The notes under the pieces were generated by a model. The model saw only the letters and a list, made by a program, of their open reading frames with translations, searched no databases and was not told the DNA's origin. Positions 15,371 to 23,600 of a DNA stretch of 26,673 nt are shown here, piece by piece. This DNA is from an uncultured Prevotella sp. (GTDB taxonomy: Bacteria > Bacteroidota > Bacteroidia > Bacteroidales > Bacteroidaceae), in the NCBI GenBank assembly GCA_900542795.1, contig UQPD01000015.1, positions 1-26,673 of the forward strand, in the 5' to 3' direction. The position numbers and the translations under genes were made by a program. Position 1 is the first letter of the stretch; each line of letters starts with the position of its first letter.

Positions 15371-17266
15371 TTATCTCACTACTTTTCTTCCCGTGTTCGT
15401 AATAAATACGCCTTTTTGGTTGGCTTGAACTTGTCGTCCGCTCAAGTCATAGTAGTGGGTGGGAGTTGTGGGAGTAAAGGTGGGAAGTTGTATGCCTGTG
15501 GAATATGCCGAAGCATCTACTGCAGTTAGGGCTGCATTGGCAACCTTGCCTGTGGCATTGTCAATGAGAAGTGCTGCAACAGCTAACTTTTGTTTGTTCA
15601 TTGAAACAGGACGTTGCTTGGTAACATCGGTTGTGTAGGTGGCAAGCACTTGAGGAAGACTGAAGGCTGCCTCAGCATGGTAGGCTTCGTAAGCTTGCAG
15701 AGTGGATGGTAAGGGTACATCAGTTCCTAACAAACGTGTTGTGGCTAACACGACATCGTCGTAAACCAAACCACTTACTACACTGCTTGTGCCTAAGAAG
15801 GGAGCAAATTCAGGTTCGGGGAAGGCATCAGCAGGATAGTCTTTATAATCGTTTTCTTGATCCCAGCCACTGCCTGTACCTTTCAGACCATTGCCTACGA
15901 GCACAAACTCAAGGTGATAGTTGGCTTGTGACTCAGGACGTGGCGAGGTAACACTGGCTTGTGCCTCTACACGCTTGCCATCGGCAGTAAGCTTTGCAGT
16001 TACAGCTACGTCAACTAAGGCTGGTTGTGCTGCAACAGCTTGCCACTCGGTTTCGAAATAGAAAGGACGTGTACCTGTTTTGTCGGTTCCAAAGTAGGGG
16101 TCGAGCACAGTGCCACGCTCAATGGTGGCATTAGGATATCCTTCTATAACTACGGGGAAGTCCTCGCCATTCATAACCTGCATGCTATCTTTGTTGTGAT
16201 AAGCTAAACCTATGAATTGTTGGGGATGGAGGCGCTTCATGGCTTTCATGGCTGCATAACCACGGGGACAGTTGGAGCACCAAGTTCCTGTGAACTCTTC
16301 AACCACCACGCGGTGTTGAGGAAGGAAGGCACGCGCATCTACACTAAAGGTTTGTTCGTTGTTGGCATAAGGATTGTCTTTGCCATTTACCTTATTGATG
16401 CGCACCGTAGCGGGATAAACACCATCGGCTGCTAAGGCTGGCAGTTGCATGGCTACGCTGGTTTGTTTGCCAAACTCGCCTTGCATTTGTTGGTTGCTTG
16501 GTAAGGTGGTTTGTTGGGTTAAGGTTTTGCCATCGATGGTGTAGATGAGGTCAACGGATTGTACCCCATTTGCTCCATAGTTTACAATAGGGAGGGAGAT
16601 GGTTGAGGTCTTTCCTGTTTGAACGTAAGCAGTTGTTGTGGGGGCTACTTTGGCACCGTTAGCGGTTACACCATCCAATCGCACTTGCAGTGCTAAATTG
16701 GCAAAGCTGGAATTGTCTATCCACTTTAAATACTTTTTAGTGGTGTGGATGTAGAAGCCTCCAGGGGTTGTGTTGTAGCATACTACAAGGGGATTGGCTG
16801 CATACTTGTCGCTACCTACTGCTGTGATGGTAAAGGTGTAGCCTACATACACACCTTCGGAGGTGAGGGTGTAGGGATGTACAAAGGGAATGTAGGTTTC
16901 GTTAAAGGCTTGGGCAGTATCAGCATCTTGTGTGGTGATGTCTGCTACGTTTTGTTTTTTTCCGTCAATGGTTTCTACATTCAAGTTTTTGCTCATCCAC
17001 ACTTTGAGGTTGGTGACAGCTGGTGTGGGAGGAATGTAGAGTGTAACACCCTTAATGGTTGTTCCCACAAGGGCTGGGTTGTTGATGTGTATGGCTACAT
17101 CGTAGGTCTCTTTTTTACCTGTTCCCCACAATGCTAAATCATCATTTCCGTTGCCATAGGCATAGTCCATGCTGGTGGTTTCGGTGGTGGTTTGTGCTGT
17201 TGCGGACGACCATAATGTTACAAAGGTGAACAACAATAGGGTGAGGGTGTGTATAATAGGTTTCAT
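15371..17266 (-). CDS. Secreted Omp28-like protein with thioredoxin-type CxxC
   Basis: A 631-residue exported protein. The signal peptide is MKPIIHTLTLLLFTFVTLWS ending SATAQ. Residues about 26-310 are beta-rich, resembling adhesin/CARDB-like repeats (TVRINKVNG, NYGANGVQSVDLIYTIDG). From about 318 an Omp28-family thioredoxin fold begins with VVEEFTGTWCSNCPRGY; the redox pair is C330/C333. A GYPNATIERG segment corresponds to the cis-Pro region. The C terminus (YYDLSGRQV ... KGVFITNTGRKVV) resembles the sorting tails on two other proteins here, suggesting delivery to the cell surface. Its substrate is unknown; the CxxC suggests thiol-disulfide exchange. It lies downstream of the other secreted minus-strand gene, separated by a terminator 26 bp before its start. 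Confidence 0.85.
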   Translation of the reverse strand: MKPIIHTLTLLLFTFVTLWSSATAQTTTETTSMDYAYGNGNDDLALWGTGKKETYDVAIHINNPALVGTTIKGVTLYIPPTPAVTNLKVWMSKNLNVETIDGKKQNVADITTQDADTAQAFNETYIPFVHPYTLTSEGVYVGYTFTITAVGSDKYAANPLVVCYNTTPGGFYIHTTKKYLKWIDNSSFANLALQVRLDGVTANGAKVAPTTTAYVQTGKTSTISLPIVNYGANGVQSVDLIYTIDGKTLTQQTTLPSNQQMQGEFGKQTSVAMQLPALAADGVYPATVRINKVNGKDNPYANNEQTFSVDARAFLPQHRVVVEEFTGTWCSNCPRGYAAMKAMKRLHPQQFIGLAYHNKDSMQVMNGEDFPVVIEGYPNATIERGTVLDPYFGTDKTGTRPFYFETEWQAVAAQPALVDVAVTAKLTADGKRVEAQASVTSPRPESQANYHLEFVLVGNGLKGTGSGWDQENDYKDYPADAFPEPEFAPFLGTSSVVSGLVYDDVVLATTRLLGTDVPLPSTLQAYEAYHAEAAFSLPQVLATYTTDVTKQRPVSMNKQKLAVAALLIDNATGKVANAALTAVDASAYSTGIQLPTFTPTTPTHYYDLSGRQVQANQKGVFITNTGRKVVR

Positions 17267-17286
17267 GCTGCGTTTGTTTTGCGTTC

Positions 17287-17351
17287 GATAAAAATAGGAG
17301 GCAGTCTGCCACTTTTCAACTTTGTTGCGTTGTGTGCCGCTACCTCCTATT
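17287..17351 (-). terminator. Terminator between the two minus-strand secreted-protein genes
   Basis: On the minus strand AATAGGAGGTAG (17351-17340) pairs with CTGCCTCCTATT (17304-17293) over 12 bp with one G-U, followed by T residues. It ends about 26 nt before the Omp28-like start codon, so it may act as an attenuator for that gene. Confidence 0.75.
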
Positions 17352-17403
17352 ATATATAATAAGAATGCATTTTAGAGAATTGCTATTCTAATAAGGATGC
17401 ATT

Positions 17404-19137
17404 TTAAAAAATGCGCTTCGTACTCTTTTGGGTTCCGTCTGCCATACGTTGGCTTTGGATGAACACGCCATGAGTAGGATGGCTTACGCGGCGACCATAG
17501 AGGTCGGTATAGGTAGTAGCTACAACCTTTTTACCAGCCAAACCTACTTGGTGAATAGCATCGGTATCACCCGTAGCACTTACGTAAGTGATAGGAGACT
17601 TACGTATTTCGCCACCACCCTTATAAATGAGTTGAACGCCCAAGCTATCGAAGCCTGTGTAGTAGATGTTCACATTAAACATGCCAGCATAGTTCACAAT
17701 GTTTTGCTGGTTGCTAAAGTTGTAAGGCATTTCGGTAGTTTCTTCGCTCAACGAAGGATATTCCTCGGGGTCGAAAGTCATAGGTTCATCATCGAGGTAG
17801 ATGGTATAGAAGAGTTTTTCGGTGTCGAGCAAATTGCCCTCTTCATCAAATTCGCTGGGTGCAAACGACAAGTAGCCACAGCCATTCTCTTCAGTATAAG
17901 GACTATAGTACATATCCATTTCATCTACAGCTAAGGGAGTTACCGCCTTCTCAGTCCAAGGAGCAAAAGAAGGTTCGTCGTAGGTGTACATTTGGTTCAC
18001 CCGCTTATAGCCCTGGTTCACAAAGAATGTACTGTCAGAGCTAAACACTCCACTTTCGGCATCATAGGCAAAGTCCATTTTGCTAACCATGTAAGGGTCA
18101 TCGTAATAGTCGCCCGTGCCATCGCCATAGTCAAACCACACTTGCTTGTGTGCCACAGGTTCGAAGAAGGTGTAAGATTGTGTCAGAGAGTCGAGTCCCA
18201 TATACTGATGTCCCTCAAAGGTGATGACATTTCCGTTTTCCGTACCCTTTGCCCAAAGCGTAGGCATGGCTTGGTTGAGTCCTGCCACGTAAACTTGGTT
18301 ACCCTCCTTCACCATCTTCATTACACGACCATAGCTTTGACCAGATTCTAAGTAAGTAACTGCCACGGTTTGTGCTTTGCTACCATCCTTCGGTGCTACG
18401 GGCTGCTGGTTAAACACTTCGTAGCGCGAAACATAGTCGCCAAAACCATACCATTCGCCATCCTCGTTACACATACCCAACAACTTGCTATCTTGTGTAG
18501 TGTTAATCATGCGAATGGTATCGTTGCTCCACACAAACTTCACAGTTTGATCGGCATCAGGCACAAAGGTGGTGTAAGTAACAATAGTATCACCCAAGTC
18601 CTCTTGCATCTTGGTAGGTTTCAGTTTAAAGAGGTAACCATCTTGGTCGCCGTCTTCATATTCCTCGTGTACAAACTGCTGTGGCAACTTCACTACAATG
18701 GTGTCGCCTTGCGTGCGTTCGCCTTTTATCCATCCTTCGCTATAATAGGCACCGATAGGGTCTTTAAAATAGATGGTCTTATTATCGTCTGCCACAACAA
18801 CACAGCCACGCACACCATCAAAGGGTAACTGTGCCACACCTCCCATCATGTTCACAAAGCTCTCGCCCGAACGATAAAGGTTGTTGTGTAATGTGCCTTG
18901 TGGCTGCTCGCTTATGAGCGGTGCAATAGCACTTTCGGCACGCTTTACGGGCGACTTATGTTTGCCTTGTGCTTGCTGCGGTGCAAAGGGAAGCATGGCT
19001 ACGTAGCCCGACTTCTTGGCTTCTACCAAATTCTTTTTGTTGGGAGTAAAGCGCAACCCTTTCATCTGGGCGGGTTGTGCAGTTGCAACGGCACTTGCCA
19101 TGAGTGCTGCTGCTAAAGCAGTGTAAAGATTTCTCAT
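17404..19137 (-). CDS. Secreted protein of unknown function with C-terminal sorting tail
   Basis: A 577-residue exported protein I do not recognise. It starts with a signal peptide (MRNLYTALAAALMASAVATAQ). The mature protein is acidic and aromatic-rich, with Asp-rich segments (YEDGDQDGY, WFDYGDGTGDYYDD) that could bind calcium. It has a regular beta-strand look, and the middle resembles a repeating propeller or beta-sandwich without clear motif copies. The C terminus reads TYTDLYGRRVSHPTHGVFIQ followed by a basic end, matching the DLxGRxV...GVFI sorting tail on the Omp28-like protein and sialidase. This predicts surface display or secretion. A -7 box at 19207-19214 would give it a leader of about 65 nt. 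Similar unknown proteins are common in Prevotella by general impression, but no function is claimed. Confidence 0.8.
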   Translation of the reverse strand: MRNLYTALAAALMASAVATAQPAQMKGLRFTPNKKNLVEAKKSGYVAMLPFAPQQAQGKHKSPVKRAESAIAPLISEQPQGTLHNNLYRSGESFVNMMGGVAQLPFDGVRGCVVVADDNKTIYFKDPIGAYYSEGWIKGERTQGDTIVVKLPQQFVHEEYEDGDQDGYLFKLKPTKMQEDLGDTIVTYTTFVPDADQTVKFVWSNDTIRMINTTQDSKLLGMCNEDGEWYGFGDYVSRYEVFNQQPVAPKDGSKAQTVAVTYLESGQSYGRVMKMVKEGNQVYVAGLNQAMPTLWAKGTENGNVITFEGHQYMGLDSLTQSYTFFEPVAHKQVWFDYGDGTGDYYDDPYMVSKMDFAYDAESGVFSSDSTFFVNQGYKRVNQMYTYDEPSFAPWTEKAVTPLAVDEMDMYYSPYTEENGCGYLSFAPSEFDEEGNLLDTEKLFYTIYLDDEPMTFDPEEYPSLSEETTEMPYNFSNQQNIVNYAGMFNVNIYYTGFDSLGVQLIYKGGGEIRKSPITYVSATGDTDAIHQVGLAGKKVVATTYTDLYGRRVSHPTHGVFIQSQRMADGTQKSTKRIF

Positions 19138-19206
19138 AAGCTGCGTGTTATTTTAGTTTTATTTTGTTTTATATTGAATAAGCGTTATTGTTTGTTATAA
19201 CGGGGG

Positions 19207-19214
19207 CAAAGGTA
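19207..19214 (-). promoter_or_regulatory. -7 box for the 577-residue secreted protein gene
   Basis: The minus strand reads TACCTTTG, a perfect TAnnTTTG match, about 70 nt before the start codon at 19137. A partial -33 (CTTG) lies about 20 bp upstream near 19234-19237. Confidence 0.65.
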
Positions 19215-19362
19215 GTGTTTTAATGAATAAACGCCAAGTATTTTGCATAATTATTTTACAGATTGTAAGTTATTGTTGCTGTGTAGTGATATTTTGATAG
19301 CGGACAAACTTATTCGTATTGCGCTTTACGTCTAAATGATAAGGGGATTTGTTGACAGTTAA

Positions 19363-19490
19363 GGCACTACCTTTTCATAAAGTAGGCTGCATCTCGGCAA
19401 AGCAAAACAAAAGTCACGTCTTTTGTTTTGCTTTGCACTCAATTTTAATAAAATTCTCACGTTCGGGAGCGAAAATGAATTTTCGTTCCT
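19363..19490. repeat. Structured repeat-like element upstream of nhaD
   Basis: Three hairpins lie in a row. The first is CTAC-C-TTT/AAAGTAG at about 19367-19385. The second is a 17-bp perfect stem at 19397-19413 and 19420-19436 (GCAAAGCAAAACAAAAG and its complement) with a 6-nt loop. The third is GGAGCGAAAA/TTTTCGTTCC at 19466-19489. None ends in a T-run suited to a terminator. The surrounding 19138-19559 stretch has no credible gene. Confidence 0.75.
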
Positions 19491-19513
19491 CTCACTTAAT
19501 CGAATTTTTGCAC

Positions 19514-19521
19514 TACCTTTG
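19514..19521 (+). promoter_or_regulatory. -7 box for nhaD
   Basis: TACCTTTG matches the Bacteroidota -7 consensus and would give a leader of about 35 nt before the ATG at 19560. No good -33 TTTG is seen at the usual distance. Confidence 0.6.
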
Positions 19522-19559
19522 CCACGAATTAAAAAACAGTTATAAATTAAACAAAAGTA

Positions 19560-20909
19560 ATGACAACTCTTACTACACTGATTGTGGCGATTTTTGTGTT
19601 TGGCTATTTCATGATTGCCATTGAAAGCGTCACAAAAATCAACAAGGCAGCCATTGCGCTGCTTATGTTTGTGGGATGCTGGACAATCTTTATGTTTGGC
19701 CCCGAACAATACTTGCCTGCTGCTTTATTGGGCGATAACATTCCCCTTGCAGTAAGCGACGTGATTGAAAAACACTTGGGTAGCACCTCTACCACACTCT
19801 TCTTCTTAATGGGAGCTATGACCATTGTGGAACTGGTTGACCAAAATGGAGGCTTCAACTTTGTGCGCGACATGATGCGTACAAAAAGCAAACGTGGATT
19901 GCTGTGGCGCATTGCTTGCATGACTTTTGTGCTTTCTGCCATTCTCGACAATCTGACTACCAGCATTGTGATGATTATGATTTTGCGCAAATTGGTTAGC
20001 GACCACAAAGACCGCCTTATCTATGCTTCGCTTGTTATTATTGCTGCAAACTCAGGTGGTGCCTTCTCGCCCATAGGCGACGTTACAACCATCATGTTGT
20101 GGAATAAGGGTCTCATTACGGCTGCAGGTGTTATAAAGGAAATTCTCATCCCCTCAGTTGTTTCAATGGTTATTCCAGCGCTTATCTTGCAATACCGTCT
20201 CAAAGGCGATTTGGTAATGAGCAATACCAATGCACAAACCTGTTGTGCTGATGAACTTACGGCTCACCAACGCAAGATCATCTTCTTTCTCGGTGTAGGT
20301 GGTTTGATTTTTGTGCCTATTTTCAAGAGTATTACACACTTACCTCCCTTTGTAGGCATTTTGTTGGTTCTCGGCATTTTGTGGACTGTTACCGAACTCT
20401 TTTATCGCCACTTGGGTCACGCTGAAGAAAAGGGTGCAATGCAGAAGCGTGTAACCAACATGCTTTCGCGCATTGACATGTCTACCATCCTCTTCTTCTT
20501 AGGCATCTTGATGGCTGTAGCTTGTCTCGAAACAATAGGCGTGCTTACACAGTTAGGCACTGGCTTAAACACAGCGTTCGATGGCAACCACTTCTTGGTT
20601 ACAGGTATTATTGGTGTGCTTTCAAGCATTGTGGACAATGTTCCCCTTGTAGCAGGTTGCATGGGCATGTATCCTGTTGCTGAATTGGGCGACTTTGCAC
20701 AAGACGGCATCTTCTGGCAACTCCTTGCTTACTGTGCTGGTGTAGGTGGCTCAATGCTCATCATTGGATCGGCTGCTGGTGTGGTAGTTATGGGTCTTGA
20801 AAAAATCAGCTTTGGTTGGTATATGAAGAACATCACTTGGATTGCCTTTGTAGGTTACATGGCTGGTATTCTCTGCTACTACTTGCAAAGAGTGGTTATT
20901 GGCATGTAA
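19560..20909 (+). CDS. nhaD: NhaD-type Na+/H+ antiporter
   Basis: A 449-residue polytopic inner-membrane protein of the ion transporter (IT) superfamily, NhaD group, exchanging Na+ (or Li+) for H+ to control sodium and pH. Diagnostic segments are SAILDNLTTSIVMIMIL, ANSGGAFSPIGDVTTIMLW and, in the symmetric second half, GVLSSIVDNVPLVAGCMGMY and GVGGSMLIIGSAAG. The paired DN motifs (LDNLT and VDNVP) are the inverted-repeat halves typical of the fold. About 11-13 hydrophobic spans cover the length, normal for the family. It is a single-gene unit with its own promoter, a hairpin-rich upstream region and a downstream hairpin. Confidence 0.95.
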   Translation: MTTLTTLIVAIFVFGYFMIAIESVTKINKAAIALLMFVGCWTIFMFGPEQYLPAALLGDNIPLAVSDVIEKHLGSTSTTLFFLMGAMTIVELVDQNGGFNFVRDMMRTKSKRGLLWRIACMTFVLSAILDNLTTSIVMIMILRKLVSDHKDRLIYASLVIIAANSGGAFSPIGDVTTIMLWNKGLITAAGVIKEILIPSVVSMVIPALILQYRLKGDLVMSNTNAQTCCADELTAHQRKIIFFLGVGGLIFVPIFKSITHLPPFVGILLVLGILWTVTELFYRHLGHAEEKGAMQKRVTNMLSRIDMSTILFFLGILMAVACLETIGVLTQLGTGLNTAFDGNHFLVTGIIGVLSSIVDNVPLVAGCMGMYPVAELGDFAQDGIFWQLLAYCAGVGGSMLIIGSAAGVVVMGLEKISFGWYMKNITWIAFVGYMAGILCYYLQRVVIGM

Positions 20910-20934
20910 AACTTAAACAGAAAATAAATTAAAA

Positions 20935-20981
20935 TAGCCAGGTATGAGTGTGGAACAAGTTCTTAATCTCATACCTGGCTA
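20935..20981. terminator. Terminator between convergent nhaD and AAA gene
   Basis: Arms TAGCCAGGTATGAG (20935-20948) and CTCATACCTGGCTA (20968-20981) form a 14-bp perfect stem with a 19-nt loop. The T-rich tail lies on the minus-strand side (TTTTAATTTATTTT), so it best serves the AAA gene, but may also stop nhaD transcripts. Confidence 0.8.
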
Positions 20982-21062
20982 CCTTATATCCCCCCCTAAC
21001 GGGGTGAGAATGGCGCGTAACACTTCTTGATATTTCATTCAAATCTCATGCGAAAAAGTGGA

Positions 21063-22379
21063 TTATTTGTTCAACCATTTCATAGCCCACTCAGCTAAAG
21101 GCGAGGGACAAGCTAACATTCCGCAGTTTTGCTGTAAATTGAGAAACGAGAAACGTATACGGTTTTTGGGCTGGTAACGCTCGTTATAAACAACAATACT
21201 TCTTCCACTGACACAATTTTCGGCCTTTACCTCTACAGGGATTATCTCATCCTCTCGCTGTAACAGATATTCAATCTCTGCCTTTCCTTCCGAAGACCAA
21301 TAGTAAGGCATAGAACCATACGATGGCAACAGGCTTTGCAGCACTGCATTCTCTGCCATTGCACCTTTAAATTCTGTGTAATTGGCAGTCGGGTCAATGA
21401 CAATTCTTCCTGGTAGTCCGGCCAATCGTCGCAACAGTCCGCAGTCACTAGCATAAATCTTGAATATGTCTGGTTCTTCGTAGGCACTTAAAGGCATTCC
21501 TGGTTTCGACACCGCATTCACACGATATATCATACCAGCATCTTCAAGCCACAACAAAGCGTCTTCATAATCACGACTTCTTGCTCCTTTCTTTATAATC
21601 TTATATATGAACTTTCTATTTTCCTTGGCAAGTTGAGACGGAAGTGAATGCCAAATAGCATGGATGCGTGGTATCTCGCGAGGTTCTGCATACTTGGCAA
21701 AGTCAAGCTCATACAAGTCTAATATGCCTTGCAATATGTCGTCCACAGCTTGCATTCCCTGATTTTCAAGCATACTTACGGCAGCTTCTGGCATTCCTCC
21801 AGACACCATATATCTGCGGTATTCAGATTTTAACTTGTCAAGTATAATAAGAGGCAATTTCTCTGGCTGTTCTATCTGTTCCACAAAATTGAATGTATGG
21901 GAATCGCTGGCTCGCAGATACTCTTTGAACGTAATCGGATACATACGCATAACCTGCACCTTTCCTACTGGAACGGTCATTCTCCTCCTTTTAACAGCCA
22001 CTCCTAACAGCGAACCTGCTGCAATAATATGCCATTCGGGAGCATCTTCACAAAAATACTTTAACGAGTTGAGTGCTTCTTCACATTCTTGTATCTCATC
22101 GAATATGAGCAATGTCTTGCCTGGAACAAGAGGCACTCGGCTATAAAGGGCGAGTTCCTTTATTATGCGTGCTGGTTCCTTTGACTCGGTGAAGGCAGAC
22201 AGCAACTCTTTCTGGCGGTCAAAGTCAAATTTCGCCGTATAGTCGAAGCATTCTCTTCCAAACTCTTCCATAGCCCATGTCTTGCCAATCTGACGGGCTC
22301 CTTTCAACAGGATTGGCTTATGCTTTTCAGCATCTTTCCATTCCTTGAATTTATTTATTATGTCTCTTTTAATTCTCAT
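21063..22379 (-). CDS. AAA-family ATPase with C-terminal DUF4143 domain
   Basis: A 438-residue cytoplasmic protein of the AAA_14/DUF4143 type abundant in Bacteroidales. The ATPase domain has Walker A GARQIGKT (27-34) and Walker B LLIFDEIQ (D94, E95). AAGSLLGVAVKRR is a sensor-1-like segment, and YPITFKEYLRA matches the family. The C-terminal domain ends with the restriction-fold-like pattern AEIEYLL ... IIPVEVKAE, where E and EVK resemble PD-(D/E)xK residues. The function of this family is unknown; roles in mobile-element or conflict biology have been suggested from distribution. It is a lone gene with its own promoter and terminator. Its codon choice (more TCT, CTG, AGA-type codons) looks somewhat unlike its neighbours, hinting at transfer. 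Confidence 0.9.
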   Translation of the reverse strand: MRIKRDIINKFKEWKDAEKHKPILLKGARQIGKTWAMEEFGRECFDYTAKFDFDRQKELLSAFTESKEPARIIKELALYSRVPLVPGKTLLIFDEIQECEEALNSLKYFCEDAPEWHIIAAGSLLGVAVKRRRMTVPVGKVQVMRMYPITFKEYLRASDSHTFNFVEQIEQPEKLPLIILDKLKSEYRRYMVSGGMPEAAVSMLENQGMQAVDDILQGILDLYELDFAKYAEPREIPRIHAIWHSLPSQLAKENRKFIYKIIKKGARSRDYEDALLWLEDAGMIYRVNAVSKPGMPLSAYEEPDIFKIYASDCGLLRRLAGLPGRIVIDPTANYTEFKGAMAENAVLQSLLPSYGSMPYYWSSEGKAEIEYLLQREDEIIPVEVKAENCVSGRSIVVYNERYQPKNRIRFSFLNLQQNCGMLACPSPLAEWAMKWLNK

Positions 22380-22403
22380 ATTTGCACCGATAACTTCTGT
22401 TTT

Positions 22404-22419
22404 GTGTCAAATATGACAC
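22404..22419. promoter_or_regulatory. Operator-like palindrome before the AAA gene
   Basis: GTGTCA-AATA-TGACAC is a 6-bp perfect inverted repeat with a 4-nt spacer lying between the predicted -7 box and the start codon at 22379. It could be a repressor site or a leader hairpin. Confidence 0.45.
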
Positions 22420-22439
22420 TTTTCCGAACTTGTCAGGTG

Positions 22440-22447
22440 CAAATATA
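22440..22447 (-). promoter_or_regulatory. -7 box for the AAA gene
   Basis: The minus strand reads TATATTTG, fitting TAnnTTTG, with a partial -33 (TTG) about 20 bp upstream. The predicted leader is about 55-60 nt and contains the palindrome at 22404-22419. Confidence 0.6.
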
Positions 22448-22573
22448 AAATATATAGAGGAATACTACAACTTTCCTGAAAGTTATTTTTATTTATTTTC
22501 CAATAATAACGAATCAGCTTATTGCATTAAATACTTAGATACGGACTTATCGTAAGGATAATCAAGTAGTACC

Positions 22574-22618
22574 GAAAAAGCGGTATAGGAATGTTGTTGT
22601 ACAATTCCTATACCGCTT
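22574..22618 (-). terminator. Terminator for the DUF2795 gene
   Basis: Arms 22578-22592 and 22604-22618 (core AAGCGGTATAGGAAT and complement) form a 15-bp perfect stem with an 11-nt loop. The minus-strand product ends in CTTTTTCG, placing it as the terminator of the gene ending at 22660. Confidence 0.85.
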
Positions 22619-22659
22619 ATATTCAACGCTCTAAGCTGTTCGTGTGGCTTTTTGAGCGA

Positions 22660-22881
22660 TTAGTATTCGTCCTCGTTGAAGAGGAAATCCTCTTTTGTGG
22701 GGTAGTCGGGCCAAACGTCTTCTATGGTTTCGTAGATTTCGCCTTCGTCTTCAAGTTCTTGAAGGTTTTCTACTACCTCCATCGGAGCACCTGAACGCAT
22801 AGCGTAGTCAATGAGTTCGTCTTTTGTTGCGGGCCAGGGAGCATCTTCAAGCTTCGAGGCCAATTCTAATGTCCAATACAT
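22660..22881 (-). CDS. DUF2795-domain protein
   Basis: A 73-residue acidic protein whose sequence (MYWTLELASKLEDAPWPATK, then DELIDYAMRSGAP and DVWPDYPTKEDFLFNEDEY) matches from memory a near-invariant Bacteroidales family annotated as DUF2795. Function is unknown. The strong conservation and acidic, helix-rich composition suggest a small cytoplasmic partner protein. It is too small for an enzyme. It has its own promoter near 22978-22985, a leader of about 90 nt and a strong terminator, so it is probably well expressed as a single-gene transcript. Confidence 0.9.
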   Translation of the reverse strand: MYWTLELASKLEDAPWPATKDELIDYAMRSGAPMEVVENLQELEDEGEIYETIEDVWPDYPTKEDFLFNEDEY

Positions 22882-22977
22882 AATTATTTTGGGTTATAGA
22901 TTTTACAATGTGGTTGTCGGATATGGCGTTAAAGCCATTGTGAAATAACTTTTTACGATATTTCGGCATTTTGGCGG

Positions 22978-22985
22978 CAAAAGTA
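22978..22985 (-). promoter_or_regulatory. -7 box for the DUF2795 gene
   Basis: The minus strand reads TACTTTTG, a TAnnTTTG match, with a partial TTGC -33 about 19 bp upstream near 23004-23007, next to the adenosyltransferase stop codon. Confidence 0.6.
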
Positions 22986-23010
22986 CACTTTTAATTCAAT
23001 AAAGCAACAT

Positions 23011-23577
23011 TCAATGTGCTTTTTTTTCGTTATATCCCGTCAAATAGTTGATTTTTTTTGCTAAGGCATAGAAAAAGTCAGACAAACGGTTGATGTAGGG
23101 CAGTGTTTCGGCTTGATTGATGGGCAGTGTTTCAGCATTTTGATTATGTTGCATGGCTACCCATTGTCGTTCTGTGCGTCGGCATAGTGTGCGCACAACA
23201 TGGGCATGGGCTGCAAGGCGGTGCCCACCAGGAAGAACAAAGCCTTTAAAGAGTCCGTCGACTTCTGTGTTTATAGTTGTTATTTGTGTTTCGAGTGCTT
23301 CAACATCTGTTTTTTGTGGAATAGGAAACTCATGCGAGGCAATGCTTGTGCGGTCTACTGCTAAATTGAATAATAGACGCTGTGCTTGTTCCATGAGTTG
23401 AAGTTCGTGTTGAAAGGGGATGGCGAGTTCGGCAGTAATGTTGGCTGCAAGCCAACCAATATGGCTACTCAGTTCATCGAGCGTTCCATAAAATTCTATG
23501 GTTACGTGGTCTTTGTTTACCCGTGTACCATTGGCAAGAGTGGTGGTACCATCGTCGCCTTGTTTGGTGAAAAGCAT
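23011..23577 (-). CDS. pduO: PduO-type ATP:cob(I)alamin adenosyltransferase
   Basis: A 188-residue cytoplasmic enzyme that transfers the adenosyl group of ATP to cob(I)alamin, making the cofactor of methylmalonyl-CoA mutase and similar enzymes. Family motifs in order are KQGDDGTTTLANGTRVNKD (5-23), EFYGTLDELSSHIG, FVLPGGHRLAAHAHVVRT (113-130) with LCRRTERQW (R133, R134, R137), and YINRLSDFFYALAKK (161-175). Length is normal. Residues 148-162 contain an imperfect eight-residue duplication (AETLPINQ/AETLPYIN) from a 24-bp repeat in the gene. A 14-bp tandem repeat lies just upstream. The methyltransferase-like gene 104 bp upstream on the same strand may share the transcript. Confidence 0.95.
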   Translation of the reverse strand: MLFTKQGDDGTTTLANGTRVNKDHVTIEFYGTLDELSSHIGWLAANITAELAIPFQHELQLMEQAQRLLFNLAVDRTSIASHEFPIPQKTDVEALETQITTINTEVDGLFKGFVLPGGHRLAAHAHVVRTLCRRTERQWVAMQHNQNAETLPINQAETLPYINRLSDFFYALAKKINYLTGYNEKKAH

Positions 23578-23600
23578 TAAGTAATAAGTATTAAGTATTA

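Noticed and set aside
17428..17934. 168-codon plus-strand frame opposite the secreted-protein gene
   Set aside because: It is antisense to a protein with clear signal peptide and sorting tail and has no recognisable features.
21063..22379. Transposase or IS-associated ATPase
   Set aside because: The C-terminal DUF4143 domain and lack of terminal inverted repeats or a partner transposase argue against an insertion sequence.
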